From contig JADNRY010000005.1 of the NCBI GenBank assembly GCA_015501585.1, positions 806,001-870,000 of the forward strand: DNA of 64,000 bases. Reading direction: 5' to 3'. The position numbers were made by a program, and so were the translations under genes. Position 1 is the first letter of the stretch, and the number at the start of each line of letters is the position of its first letter. Positions 42,618-54,437 of this stretch are shown one piece after another. This DNA comes from Rhodocollybia butyracea (taxonomy: Eukaryota > Basidiomycota > Agaricomycetes > Agaricales > Omphalotaceae). The notes below the pieces were generated by a model. That model did not search any database. It worked only from the letters and a program-made list of their open reading frames with translations, and was not told the DNA's origin.

Positions 42618-45600
42618 ATGGCCGCCAGTTTAATTGTGCCAGTCATCCTCGTCAATGAAGACCTGCAGTTTGTAGAAGTCATCCAGGAAGCTACAGTGAA
42701 AGATGTTTTGAATAGAGTGCTGGGGCTCCCGAAAGTTAAAAGTGATATCCTAGGAGATCTAGAAGATCAGGGATGGGCCTTGCAGCGACTGAGAACCGAA
42801 AGAAAAGGCAGGTTATGGGAGAAAGAGGATCTGGAAGCGCTTGGAGATGGTGAGTCTGTAGTTAGTTTATTGGGGATATAAACTGATATCTCAACCTAGG
42901 GCTTGTTGATCCCTCAGAACTTGTTGCTCCGCTGCTGAATGTTGCACCTCCAGAGGAATCTTCTTTAAGGACCTTTTCAACGTTCCCAATGACAAGTCAT
43001 ATGCAGCGGCCGGTTCTGAGACTAGTTTCCTTGAGCTCAAGCCTTACACTCAACCTGTCATTTCTTCATGTTAGCGAAATTCATGATACCTTTGTGTACA
43101 AGTGCTTCATTTCCCGGCAAACACTGGTCTCCACCGTCATCTCACAGATTTCAGAGGAGCTGGGATTGACGCCATCCGCTCCAGGAGGAGGAGGTTCTGT
43201 TGAATATGTGTTAGAGGAAGTCTGGACTGATGGACCTTCCGAAAGTATGCCCCTTTTTACTGCCTCTGATTAAAGACTTATCCGCATTTCCAGAGTCATC
43301 TAAACTGTCAGGAGATTGGCCGATTTACAATACTGTAGAATTCCCTCATAGTCCGAACCCTTTTTCCCCCAGTGCCATTAGGTCATTCCGAATATGCGTA
43401 CCCCTCACATGGTTCCGACGTGAAAATACGCGGTCCACTTCCATGGCCTCTCGCGAACCTTCCCAGTCCACTATCAGACGTCTGGCTTCCCTACAAGAGT
43501 CAGATTTGGAGAATGAAGATGAAGATGACGACGACGAAGACGAAGGAACTGCTAAGGCCGGCAATCTAGTTTCCCCGGGGAGCAGGCCGCTGTCGAATGA
43601 TTCAAAGAGCACAAATCGTTTATCTACTCTCTTTGGTGGTTGGTTGGGTCAGCCCGGTGAAGTTTCTAATCGAAACAGTGTAATTTTATCTCCTGATAAA
43701 CGGAAAAGTATCGTCAGCGAACCGCGGCTCGTAGAACAGCACACTGGCGGCTCTTCTCTACACTCATCCTCTGCTTCGAATAAGGAGGACGATTCTGATC
43801 TCGACGAAAACGATGTTAATGATATGCTTGTAAGTTCTTGCATCTTGTTTTCATCCCAGTAATTGATGGTCTTTTGTTAGGATAAGCTGGGCCTCAAGGG
43901 AGATCAACGCGCAAACATCCAGGCGCTGCCTCTCGAAAAGAAAAAATACCTCGTCAAGCAGAACCGTTTGAATACATCTCCGAAATCATCTCCTACCCGA
44001 AATCAGACCTACGGACCGTCATCGGGTGGTATAATCCCTCGTCTTGTCCCGCATCTTACTGGTGACTCGGTTATGCGTCGACTGTCATTGACCTCCTGGA
44101 GTGGCGCTTCAGACGACTCCGTCGACGAACAGCCATCATCGAATCCGCAGACCCCAGAACCCATTGCGTCTCAAAGTACCGGGGGTATCTGGGGCTCTTT
44201 CTGGATACTGGGCAGTGACAAGGGCGAACAGGACGAAGACAAGAAGAGGACAAAACCTGCGAAATGGTATGTAGACCAACTGAAATCTGGAAAGCACAAA
44301 GGAGATCGACTTCAAGTACTCATACTTGGTCTACGGGTTCAACTTTCGACTGTTAACCTGGTTTGGGTGCAAGAATTCATCGAGGTGGAAAAGGGCATGG
44401 ATCAGCTTGACATATTATTGGTTAATTTTGTCGGCAAGGGTCCCAAGAGTAAAGCGCTGAGTGAGACTGATGCCTTCACTCTGCTGGAGACGACAAAGTG
44501 TTTCCGTGCGCTTTTGAACACTGATGTGAGTTTTGGTCGCCTCTGTCGTGGGTTATCCTGATTCTTGTACCTTACAGGTTGGCCTCAGGAAAGCCTTTCA
44601 GACCCCGATTCTCATCACGCACATTGCTTACGCTCTATCGTCTCCCTCTCCTAAAGTGCGAGCTTTGGTCTCTTACATCCTTGTCGGATTCTGCCTTCTT
44701 TCCAACTCTGAAGGCTTTCGAGTAGCAATGTCTGCCCTCGCCGAACATCGTATCGCATTTGGTGAAGAATTCCGCTTCGAAACGATCATCTCAACACTCA
44801 AGCTTTCTGAGTTGGATAATGCAGGCGAAGCGTCCGTTGAAGACTTTGGATACGGCTACGAAGAAGCTGATATATGGGAAGCTCGTAATTCCGCCATGCT
44901 TCTCCTGAATGCTATCACTACTGCCACAGGATCTGTTGAAGACCGGATCATGCTTCGCGAAGAATACGGACGCCGAGGGCTTAATGAAGCTATTGTGGTA
45001 TGTAACGAGTTAGTAACGATTTCTTGGTACTCATTTTTTCCAGGCTCTACGGTACCTTGGACCTCCCGACGATCTCTTGAAGCAGCTAGACTACTATACA
45101 GAGGAAAAATACGAAGATGAAGACAATATGCGTGAGCGAGTGCAAGGTTTGATGTCCCAGATTGCAGACGGGCATGAACCTATGCGCTCGGATTCAGAGT
45201 CTGCTCTAGAAGACATTATTCGTCTAGCGAAACAACATGACGAGCTCTATCCTGTGACGGTCGACGTGCTCAGCCATTGCCGGCAGCTTCTCGACAGGGA
45301 CATTGGACTGTGAGTACATTGTTCTTGGTAGGTATATCAGCGCGATAACCAAATTGCTGTCTAGTCGACTCAAAACTGACCTACTCACCATCCTCAAGCA
45401 GTTTGTCCAGCAAGCCTCGGTGCTTGATAGTTTGTATGTTTTTTTTCCATCTTGTTGGCTACGATTTGGCTGAGCATTAGCTTCAGTCACGATTGGCAAA
45501 ATTTCCTCAAAGAATTCGCCGCCACCGTAGAGACTATTACAGGTCAAGCACTACACATCGAGGCAGCCTTGGAGGACGACGAGAAGAGCACTGTTCAGGA

Positions 45601-46699
45601 TGAAGTAGCCCAGCTGCGGAAACAGGTAGAGGGGCTCAGCCAGGAGGTATGTATCCGGCTCATTTGATCCCAAGGCATCCACTCACGTTTAGGTTCCAGA
45701 GGATTGCAATGCAGAAAGAATTGGATGAACAGATGATAGAGATCAATACTTATAGATCTCTACCCATGACTTCTCAGTCTCAAGCAAAAACAACAGGCAA
45801 GACAGTTCACGAGGTATATAAGATCTAGTCAAACAAGTGTGATTTAGCGGCTGACGCACGCCTTCTATTGCCAGGTTCAAGGCTTTGTCCAGCGTGTTAT
45901 TTCCAAAGAAAAGGAGGTCAGGCAACTACAATCTGAACTGGAACATCTTCGGTCTCAGTTACCGAGTGAAACGGTAGGTTCTAGATCGTTCTTCACCTGT
46001 GCTGTTTGTTAATGGCTCCTGCCTCCCAGGAGGAGCGCGCGAAGCGAGAACGAGAGAGGATTAAGTGGCATAACCTCAATTCTCAAATCGGCGATCTAAA
46101 AAACGAGGTCAGTCAGATTACATGAATAATACAACTAAAGCTTAAATTCTTTTTCTTAGATTGCAGAGCTTGCTGCAAATGCCAAAGTCAAGGATCAGAA
46201 TATACAGTACCTCAAGCGCGCTCTAGAAGCTGTCTGGAGTCGGTTCAAATCTCGCGAGGAAGATAAGGATACAGAGATAGACCCGCAGAAGATGGCTGCC
46301 CGTTTAATCAACAATTTGGAAGTCAAAGATAACCAGATCGTTGCACTCGTTGCAGAGGTCGCGGAGCTAAAAGCCAAGCTCGAAGCAAAACCCAAAACAG
46401 AGAAAGAGTTCAAAATGCGATCCCCGCCTCCTCCCCCACCAATGAAGCAGAGTCCTGTATCGTTTTCCGATATGAGTCGAGGACTTCTTTCATCACCTCC
46501 GCCGGCCCCACCTCCGGCTTCTCCGCCGCCCTCTCGTGGATCGATCTCCTCATTGACTATCTCCCCCATAAACTCAATCGACGCGAACGATGCGAAGTCT
46601 CCTCCTCCTCTTTCTCCTCCTCCTTCTCCTCCCCCACTCCCGCCTCTTCCTTCATTGATCACACCCATTGCACTTACTACCATTGCCTCGCCGCTACCA

Positions 46700-46731
<32 letters not shown>

Positions 46732-48816
46732 GCCACCGCCACCATCGATATCTCCAGCAGGGTCACAGCTATCGCCTCCACCTCCTCCCCCTCCTCCGCT
46801 ACCATCTGGGTTTTCCGGCCCTCCGCCCCCTCCTCCTCCTCCCGGTGTACCCCCTGCGCGCTCCTTCCACAAGACACCTGGGCCCCCCAAACCCAAGCTA
46901 AAGCCCTTTTTCTGGAACAAGCTTGACGGGCCCGCCACCAAAGGCTCGGTTTGGAATGATTCCCAAATTGCTCCTATCAGTGCGGAATTCAATCTGGATG
47001 ATCTAGATGCAATCTTTACCATTGGCAATAATCATACGACGCCTTCACAGATGCAACGGCAGAGTCCAGCCAAGCCGCAGGCTGGGACCAGTCTACTGGA
47101 TATAACTCGGGCTAATAATATTGGTGAAATGCCTCAGTTTCCTGTTCGCGTAACGACTAACTGATTGATTTACATGTTAGGAATAATGCTTCCCCGTATC
47201 ATGAGCACAGGTAGTGAAGGAATGAGTACCAAAACGGCTAACAAAGGAAAGGACATCAAAATGGCATTACTGGCGATGAACGATAGGTTGTCCACCGACG
47301 ACCTGCGCGCAATTAGTAAACATCTTCCAACTACGGATGAGGTATGGGCACCTTCGGTATCTGCCATCAACCTTCTTATTCCGTTCCTAGGTCATACGTA
47401 TCCAGGAGCATGGTGACGTGAGCAAACTAGCCGTAGCAGACCAATATTTTGCCGAAGTGCGCTCTCGCGTCTTTATTTTCACGTTCGAAGCTCGATACTG
47501 AAATATGTTAGCAGATCATCACCATCCCAAGGCTATCGGAGCGTATCGAGTGCATGCTTTTCAAGTCCAAATTTAAGCTTGACATAGCAGAACTTTCATC
47601 AGCATTAGACATTTCAAAAAACGCATGCGATGAACTCCACAACTCGCAAAAGTTCAAACGTGTTTTAAAGGTACGTTGGCAAACTGTTTCCTAACTTGCG
47701 ATTAAACCATCCTAGGCTGTTCTTGCTGTTGGAAATGCACTCAATCAGGGAAATTCGCTTCGTGGTCAAGCTCATGGATTTCAACTGGAAGCTCTTATGA
47801 AGGTACTATTCATTCAAGAAATTGATTTTCTTTGTAATTGATTGTTCAACAGTTAAAGGAAACCAAGACCGTACGAGGTGGAAATGAGTGTCCTACTCTT
47901 CTTCACTATCTCGCCAAAGTCTTACTTCGGACGGATCCTTCCCTCCTCACGTTCATGGAGGAAATGCCAGATCTAGAAGCTGCTGCTCGAGGTGAGTTTT
48001 ATGAGATATGCAAGATTTATTTTGAAACACATTGCAGCATCTATACAAACTATGGCCCAATCTGTGCAACTGTTTGCTACAGGCCTCAAACAAGTCGAGA
48101 GCGAAATCGTCAAAGTAGAAGCGCTTAAGCCGAGAGATATGAGCGATGAGCATAAACTCAAGTTCAGCGACGTAATGAAGGTTTGTCTTTTCGATACGTC
48201 GGATTCATTCTATATCCTTATCGATCTTGCATAGCTATTCGCCAACGACGCTCGACCCAGGGTCAATGGCTTGAAGCAAAAGGCGAAGATGTTAGAAGAT
48301 TCAATACAAAGTTTACTTGCATATTATGGAGAAGATCCAAACTCGGCTGAAGCTCCGAAGCCAGAAGATTTCTTCGGACTCATATTGTCGTTCTCGTCTT
48401 CGCTTCAGGTAAATGCAATCGTTGCCACTGTCCATTCTGAAACTTAACCGTCCGCCTTATAGAAATGCTCGTTGGACGTTCACGAGTACCAACGGAAATC
48501 GGAAATGTCGGCGCCAAAATCTAAAATTGTTATACAAGAACCAGAGGCACCTCCAGAACCGGTACATTTGATGTTGACTCCTTTTGTAAATCATGCTTAT
48601 GCTACTTTTCAGACAATCAAACCAAAGTCTTCGGATGCTCTGCTTTCTCCGACTCCGGCGTCCCAGAGCTCCCTTGGCCGTGGTGATCTGGATCAAGCTA
48701 TCCGGAGCATGCGAGAAGGAAAACGCAGGGCTCGACAAACTTTTCGTCCACTTAGCAAGATTTTTTTGGATGGCGCTTCTCCTGGCGGGCGGCCCACCAG
48801 TCGCATATATGATTAA
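42618..48816 (+). CDS. Formin (FH1-FH2 actin nucleator, BNI1/SepA/Cdc12 type)
   Basis: A long many-exon gene for an actin-nucleating formin that builds linear actin cables and rings for polar growth and septation. The N-terminus (MAASLIVPVILVNEDLQFVE) is a ubiquitin-like/RA-type module. An acidic low-complexity stretch (ENEDEDDDDEDEG, about 43510) precedes the GTPase-binding and FH3 region: DKLGLKGDQRANIQALPLEK, AKWYVDQLKSGKHKGDRLQV, SYILVGFCLLSNSEGF and WEARNSAMLLLNAITTATGS. Then come coiled coils (about 45560-46400), FH1 with poly-proline runs (46420-46860) and FH2 starting GPPKPKLKPFFWNKLDGP. FH2 continues with TSLLDITRANNIG, IMLPRIM, IPRLSERIECMLFKSKF and AVLAVGNALNQGNSLRGQAH, then GFQLEAL. 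A basic tail (RSMREGKRRARQ) resembles a DAD. Stop at 48816. FH1 is encoded partly by a CCACCG tandem repeat. No lesion was found. Rho-type GTPase control is expected for the family. Confidence 0.93.
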
Positions 48817-49008
48817 TGAATGTTACGGACTTTAACGAATGGCTATCTACGCATCATCTATTACCCAAGGACAAACTCATATATGGCATCTTATACTTAT
48901 GTATGTATCACTTCCCAAATTTTTTTGGATAAGAACAGTGAAATTTTTGAGATCACTCTGAGGAGCATCGGATTTTCAATTTGTTTTTTTTCTTTAGTAG
49001 TCATGTCA
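48817..49008. other. Short gap between formin and LINE-associated sequence
   Basis: About 190 AT-rich bases likely to be the formin 3' untranslated region. Nothing else is recognised. Confidence 0.35.
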
Positions 49009-51523
49009 GCGTCTCCTCAGATCCAAGATGCTATTGACGCCGCTGGAGTACAAATTCACCGCTCGATAGCTGATCTACGCACAATAATACTCGCAAAAAT
49101 CGCCAAAAAACTGAGTTGCTGGAAGTTATTGTATCCCCTCTCAAATCCATTCCTCGAAGTCATCTTATGCACGCCGCGGCCAATCGCATATTCTGGGAGG
49201 CTTTCGAGCCAACGCTTGCCCAAACTCTTACTTCTCCTGATCAGTTCTACGAACTGACAGCCCTCTAGAGCTCTATGACTCAATTGATAACCAGATACTT
49301 CGTGAGCAGCGTATCGTTGCTGCTGCTAATCTATTCCGTCGGCACCATAAACTACGGTTTATTGCGAGCCTTGCAAATGACTGCGTTGACACCACAGACA
49401 ATCCTATCATATGGATTGTGGCAATACTGGTTGGTATTCTCAAGAAGGGAAAAGACAGTAAAGATGCAAATAGTTACCGTGCAATAGCGCTGGAAAGCTG
49501 TATGCTGAAGTTTATTACCCTCCTCTTCATGTCTCGCATGGAAGAATGGGCTGAGGACTATAAATTAATTCCTCCCTCCCAAAACGGCTTCAGAAAGGAG
49601 TATCGTACAACAAACAACTGCTTTATCCTGCGGACGGCAATTGAGAAGGCAAAGGCAATGAAAAGGACGCTTTGGGTAGCATGCGTAGACATAACCAATG
49701 CATTCCCATCAGTTCACCGTGCCACACTGTGGTTTAAGCTTTGGCGCAAGGGCGCAGGGGGGAAAATATTTGATTGGATTCGCATGATATACAGTAGAAT
49801 GAAGTACAAAGTAAAGAACGGCGGGTCACTATCAGAAGAATTCCAGTCACTATTGGGCATACTTGCGGGAGACACACTATCACCGCTCTTATGGATCCTG
49901 TATTTCTCAGACTTCGGAATACCTGAGACAGAGGATGACGTCGAACTATTCGGGCAGTTCATTTCCCATTTAGAACAAGCGGATGACCTACTACTCATTG
50001 CCCTATCACCAGAGGGGTTGCAACGAAAAATGAACCTTTTCTATGACTGGTGCCGAACAAACTTCATGGTTATCAACGCTATTAAGTCAGTCGTGTCATA
50101 CCATGGGCCTGCTCTGGAAGTACCACCGGTATTTTATTTCGCTCAAAACATAGTGGCACTAGTCTTGGAATATACTTATGTTGGTGTAACATTCCAGGGC
50201 GGCCCTTTCCGAGCAGATTGCGTCCACAAAATATTTGAGGCACACTATTCAAACAAGTCAGATAAAGCACGGTCAGTAGCCCATGGAGTTCTGCACTTGG
50301 AATCCATGATCGGAACTGTGCCACCTGACGAGGGTAAGACACTATACATGGGCTGTATTGACCCGCATTTGACCTACGGATGCGAAGTTGCAATTGACAC
50401 AAGCCCAGCATTAGCTAAGTCATTAGAAAGGGTGCAAATTGACTTCCTGAGACGCCTTCTTGGCTTATCGGCTAAAGCATCGAATGTAGCGCTATACACA
50501 GAAACAGGTTTGACTCCAATACTGTACCGGCGCATGGAGCTTGCCTTTAGAACACTCAAATATGGTCTGAATCGAGAGACGGACACCTACTTTTATGCGG
50601 CTATGATGGAATCAATTGCCTTACATCGGCAGGGTCACTATGCCTGGATAACAGCACTGCTGACAGTGGCTGAAAAGTTGCTGGGAGGAATAATACCGAT
50701 TCCGTCAATCGATCACCTGGTCATACCAGACAATGCAGATGCCTTTCACGAGCTTGTAGAAGAAGGGGTAGATAAGTATCTGGAGGCACAACTAAATGCC
50801 ACAAAGAGTAAAACTTACCTTCTTCATTGGCGAAAAGAGCCAATCGGGTCAAGAAATGACTCAAAGTACAAGACAAGATGCATGAGGCAATATCTCAGTC
50901 TCGTGAAAAACACAGTACATCGGAAGGCATTTACCAAGGTCATCACAGGGGACCACTCTCTAGCAGTTGAGCGATTGCGATGGGTGGACAACCACCGTAT
51001 ACAAGTCCCTCACAATATGCGACTGTGCAGATTTTGTAAGTCAGATGTAGAGGATCCGGAACACGCATTTTTACTGTGTTCATACCCAGCTGTTGAGTCT
51101 TTGCGGGCACGCCTTTTGAGTTCTGTTCTCCCAGGCACACGTCCACCCAGTAATAAAGGCGAAGCTACATCCCTGCTTGGAGAGATGATATCTCTAAAGA
51201 ATGGATTTGCCGTGACTGCAAAGTACTTCTTTGATGTCTTAACCATTTATGACGAGGCTTCTTTATTTATCCCAACTGGATATGACAGAAATTTTGTAGT
51301 CCCGTAGGTAGATACTTGTTAACTTATTTAATTCCTGTACTCTTGGCCTCTCTTTTGGCTCACGGATCTACCGCTACCAAAGCGTAGTGAGCTCGTCCGG
51401 ACACCAGGGAGATGGCCCCGAGAAGACGATGTACGTAGGCACATCGGGTAGCTTCTCGGACCCCGGCGTATCAGCACTTGGTCCCAAGCCGGCAATAAAC
51501 CTAACCTAACCTAACCTAACCTA
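49009..51523 (+). mobile_element. Non-LTR retrotransposon (LINE), 5'-truncated, with (CCTAA)n tail
   Basis: A long open frame encoding reverse transcriptase and a C-terminal zinc-finger-like motif is followed by a GC-rich 3' untranslated region and a tail of about four perfect CCTAA units (51500-51523). No endonuclease or ORF1 is present, so the copy is truncated at its 5' side; the exact left limit is unclear. The first few hundred bases (49009-49260) hold coding-like text in another frame that may be host or element. It lies in the same orientation as the formin gene, directly downstream of it. Confidence 0.75.
49265..51307 (+). CDS. LINE reverse transcriptase (partial ORF2)
   Basis: The frame is open from about 49265 to 51307. 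RT motifs seen are LKKGKDSKDANSYRAIALES, IPPSQNGFRKEYRTTNNCF, VACVDITNAFPSVHRATLWF, GILAGDTLSPLLWILYFSDF and the catalytic box as EQADDLLLIAL (xADD). Next come NFMVINAIKSVVSYHGPA and EYTYVGVTFQGG. The C-terminal part has CRFCKSDVEDPEHAFLLCSY, a C-x2-C-x8-H-x4-C finger, and ends in a KYFFDVLTIYDEASLF stretch. The endonuclease and the first RT segment are lost, so the protein cannot support its own retrotransposition. The long open frame suggests a fairly recent insertion. Clade assignment needs a tree. Confidence 0.85.
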   Translation, partial: LELYDSIDNQILREQRIVAAANLFRRHHKLRFIASLANDCVDTTDNPIIWIVAILVGILKKGKDSKDANSYRAIALESCMLKFITLLFMSRMEEWAEDYKLIPPSQNGFRKEYRTTNNCFILRTAIEKAKAMKRTLWVACVDITNAFPSVHRATLWFKLWRKGAGGKIFDWIRMIYSRMKYKVKNGGSLSEEFQSLLGILAGDTLSPLLWILYFSDFGIPETEDDVELFGQFISHLEQADDLLLIALSPEGLQRKMNLFYDWCRTNFMVINAIKSVVSYHGPALEVPPVFYFAQNIVALVLEYTYVGVTFQGGPFRADCVHKIFEAHYSNKSDKARSVAHGVLHLESMIGTVPPDEGKTLYMGCIDPHLTYGCEVAIDTSPALAKSLERVQIDFLRRLLGLSAKASNVALYTETGLTPILYRRMELAFRTLKYGLNRETDTYFYAAMMESIALHRQGHYAWITALLTVAEKLLGGIIPIPSIDHLVIPDNADAFHELVEEGVDKYLEAQLNATKSKTYLLHWRKEPIGSRNDSKYKTRCMRQYLSLVKNTVHRKAFTKVITGDHSLAVERLRWVDNHRIQVPHNMRLCRFCKSDVEDPEHAFLLCSYPAVESLRARLLSSVLPGTRPPSNKGEATSLLGEMISLKNGFAVTAKYFFDVLTIYDEASLFIPTGYDRNFVVP

Positions 51524-52377
51524 GTAATAAAACCCAGAGAGAGAGGAAGAGTGATCTTGAAGCTTGGAACAAAGTGTTTACTCCATCACAAGCCCAACCA
51601 AGTGGAGAATACAGCTTCCTCTCCGATCCGAAGGTCAAAAAGGTTAGACGCATCACAAAAAAGCAGGCTGAAGAAGAATGTGTGTGTGTTTGAACATTTG
51701 CTTGTATTCTGTTCAATGTTCTGCCTTACAGATTAATGGTATCGTTAGTGCCAACTATGCAACACACAAGGTCACGGCAACAGAATTGGCTGTATTCCTG
51801 GAATCCGAGGAATACACCCCTGATCATGCCCACTATACCTCAAAGTTTTTGGATTGTCCTATAAAGATGTCGAAGAACAGTCACCAGCAAATCGAAATGC
51901 TGCACTCACTTGTGAACTGTAATTTTCAGACAATCTTACTTATGATTTCTCAAGGGTGAGTTTCACATTGCTGCTGGTTATCTTTATCGCATACTGATTG
52001 TTGTGACTAGGCCGAAAACATATTTCGCCTCTTCTTTCCGCTCATAAAATCATTAATTATATGCATGTTGTAAAGCTTAGTGTCGCCGAATAGAGTCCGT
52101 CCAACTCAGGACCCTTCTCCTATTGCTGCTCGTGAAGATGCTGCCCATATGGTTCTTCGCTGAGTTATCCATCGTCCTGAGAACGAGCAATGATACACTA
52201 ACAAAATCGAGTACTTCTCCTTGTACATTCAAGATAATCACTCGTATCTAAGGTCAGTCGTGACTCGTTCGAATCGGCTAGTGGGAATGCTCAATATTGA
52301 TACCGCGCGTTCTTTCCATTGAAATTCTTAACCATTGTGGGATTGGAGAATTTCGCGGTGCTATAAAGCGGAATGTG
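51524..52377. other. Unassigned, with coding-like fragments
   Basis: In plus frames, SDLEAWNKVFTPSQAQPSGE and YSFLSDPKVKKVRRITKKQA (51550-51680) and NGIVSANYATHKVTATELAV with YTPDHAHYTSKFLDC (51735-51860) look like exons of an unknown protein. RVRPTQDPSPIAAREDAAHM occurs near 52095. I do not recognise the family. They may be the downstream remains of a gene cut by the LINE insertion. Confidence 0.3.
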
Positions 52378-52587
52378 TCAAGGAAGGAATAGAGACGACT
52401 GAAAAAAATAACGCTTCCTCTTCTTCCTCTTCAACCATGCACTCATCGGTTGATGATCAATATTGGAGCTGTTAGGAGCCATTAGTGTAAGCTTATCGGT
52501 TCGCTCTCCTGCAGTAGACGCAAGCAGACGATGTTGTGGATTCGAATCCAGTGACGACGTGGTAGAAGAGTGTGCCATCTGCGGCAT
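52378..52587 (-). CDS. Small hypothetical protein (weak)
   Basis: A 69-codon open frame starting MPQMAHSSTTSSLDSNPQHR with a basic segment WLKRKKRKRYFF near the end. It lies head-to-head with the F-box gene about 180 bases away. No domain or intron is recognised. It could be the first exon of a longer gene or chance. Confidence 0.2.
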   Translation of the reverse strand: MPQMAHSSTTSSLDSNPQHRLLASTAGERTDKLTLMAPNSSNIDHQPMSAWLKRKKRKRYFFQSSLFLP

Positions 52588-52770
52588 TACTTACTGATGC
52601 TGGTGTTGGATGGATTGTCGGGAGGAAGAGTCAGAGGGGGGTTTGTTGGGGAAGGCCAGCGAGTAAGTGACTGGGTGGTGTGGACTTTAAGTTGAACGTT
52701 GGGCTTTGTTAAAGAGCGGTCGAGATACTAGCGCCAATGACGCTCGAACCTAAGCGCTCAAGCGCTCATC

Positions 52771-54437
52771 ATGACCAGTACTACAACTTCAAGACAAGGC
52801 ACTCTTGACTCTGACGGTGGGTGCCAAATCGTTCTTTTCACGTTTACATCAATAAATTCTTAGGTTATATTCTTGCAGGCCTGGCTGAATTCTACAATAA
52901 GTCGATATCTCAGGTCATTTGGCCGAAGGACTCAGGAGCATGTTTCAACACGTCTGTGCACCAAGTGTGGCGATTCACTCGATTTGCCCGTTTTCAGATA
53001 TACTAAGAACATTGAAGTTATACGCTCTGGATGTGCGCTTCCGACATTGGTCCTTAGCCGGGTATGCATAGGATGGTATAAGCTGGTTACGGCTATGCCT
53101 GTGCTTTGGTCCTCTTTTGGATCCAGCTCTTGTGATGACGCCCCCACTCTCTCCCTATTCAATTTGTTTCTCCAGCGTTCTTGCCTCTATCCCATCGACT
53201 TTAGAATCAGAGACTGCGACTGGTATGGTGAAAACGGAGCCCTTGCTCAACCATCAGAGCTTAATACCATCCTTTCCCCACTAGCCGCGAGCGGCAACCT
53301 CAGTCGCTGGCGTGACGTTGTTGTTCATGCACCTAAGCCGTTTACGATGGATCAGTATTAAGTGGAGAAGTGGCTCTTTCCAGACTACTGTTGCTCTCAC
53401 TCAAAACCTATATGTCAGAGGATGCCGAGGATCCCATCATCTTTTCTGCTGCTTGCCCGAACCTTCGATATCTAACTCTCTCGGGAATACCCTTAACTCT
53501 GACCTTCCCTCGGCCGACAATCATAAATCTCAAACTTAAAGACATGCCTGGCCGAGCACTACTTTCGGTTATCAGGCAATGTCCAAGTGTTATCCGCATG
53601 ACAATAACAGAGTCACCTTCTGATTTCGATTCCGATCTCCCAACCATTTGCCATTCCAATATACAGCGCTTGACTCTGGAGTTTGTTAAGATTAACTTCC
53701 TTACTCATCTACAGCGTGATCGAATGCATGCATTCGTTCGATCCCTGACTGTATCTCCCCTTACCCACCTCACTCTATGGGCTCCCAACGACGCATTGTG
53801 GAAATACCATGCTGGATCTTTGTGCACAATGCTCAATCAGAGTCAGTGTATATTGACGCACCTTACTATACATGTCATTCCGCTCAAGTCGAATGACTTA
53901 ATTCACCTCTTCCGGTGTGTTCCCTTACTGACTGATCTGAGAGTAGAACAAGACGGTTGGTATGCATCTGACGAAGCTGCTTCTTTGGCTCTTCGGATCT
54001 TGGTATCTCCGGATCCTTTACATGACGGTTGGCAGGATAATTTTGCTGTCGAGATTGCCAAGATAAAACAGAAAAGAACAAAGGAATTTGGAGTTTTAGA
54101 CGCTATCATTTCACTCAATAACAAGATTGAAGTCTCCGAGGGAGAATTTCTACTTCCCAGGCTGAAGTACCTCGCCCTCGACTTTACTATCAGGCCTTGT
54201 GGCGAAATGCTGCTCGCGCTTGTGTATTCACGTTGGAGGCCATCGATATCCGACAAGAGCTGCGATAATCCTTCAACGGATGGTATCCCTGAAAGCCCTG
54301 ACAGCCAACTCGCATGCTTGAAGAGTCTGGAGATACAGTATCGCTACGAATCTGATACCGAATATTCAAAGAATTGGAGGGAAGACTTGGAGCAATTCCA
54401 GAAGGATGGTATGAACATTGAACTCATAGTCTGGTAA
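52771..54437 (+). pseudogene. F-box/LRR-type protein with a frameshift
   Basis: This resembles the large agaricomycete family of F-box proteins with degenerate leucine-rich repeats, substrate adaptors of SCF ubiquitin ligases. Exon 1 is MTSTTTSRQGTLDSD; after an intron of about 63 bases come LCTKCGDSLDLPVFRY, LSRVCIGWYKLVTAMPVLWS and FNLFLQRSCLYPIDFRI. The frame runs into TAA at 53359-53361 after FTMDQY, but coding resumes one frame over with GEVALSRLLLLSLKTYMSED, CPNLRYLTLSGIPLTL, LTHLTLWAPND and LACLKSLEIQYRYESD, ending at 54437 (ELIVW). No intron with plausible size joins the halves, so a single-base indel near 53345-53369 is likely. It may be a real lesion or a sequencing error. The rest is well preserved. 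Confidence 0.7.

Noticed and set aside
46195..47028. 277-codon Gly-rich open frame on the minus strand
   Set aside because: It is the complement of the formin FH1 proline codons. The plus-strand frame continues the formin exons with conserved FH2 text, so the minus frame is a by-product of the repeat.
51500..51523. Telomere or chromosome end at the CCTAA run
   Set aside because: Only about four pentamers, inside the window with genes on both sides, directly after a LINE 3' region.
52500..52570. GGATTCGAATCC resembling a tRNA T-loop
   Set aside because: No matching D-arm or acceptor stem at the right spacing on either strand; a chance palindrome.
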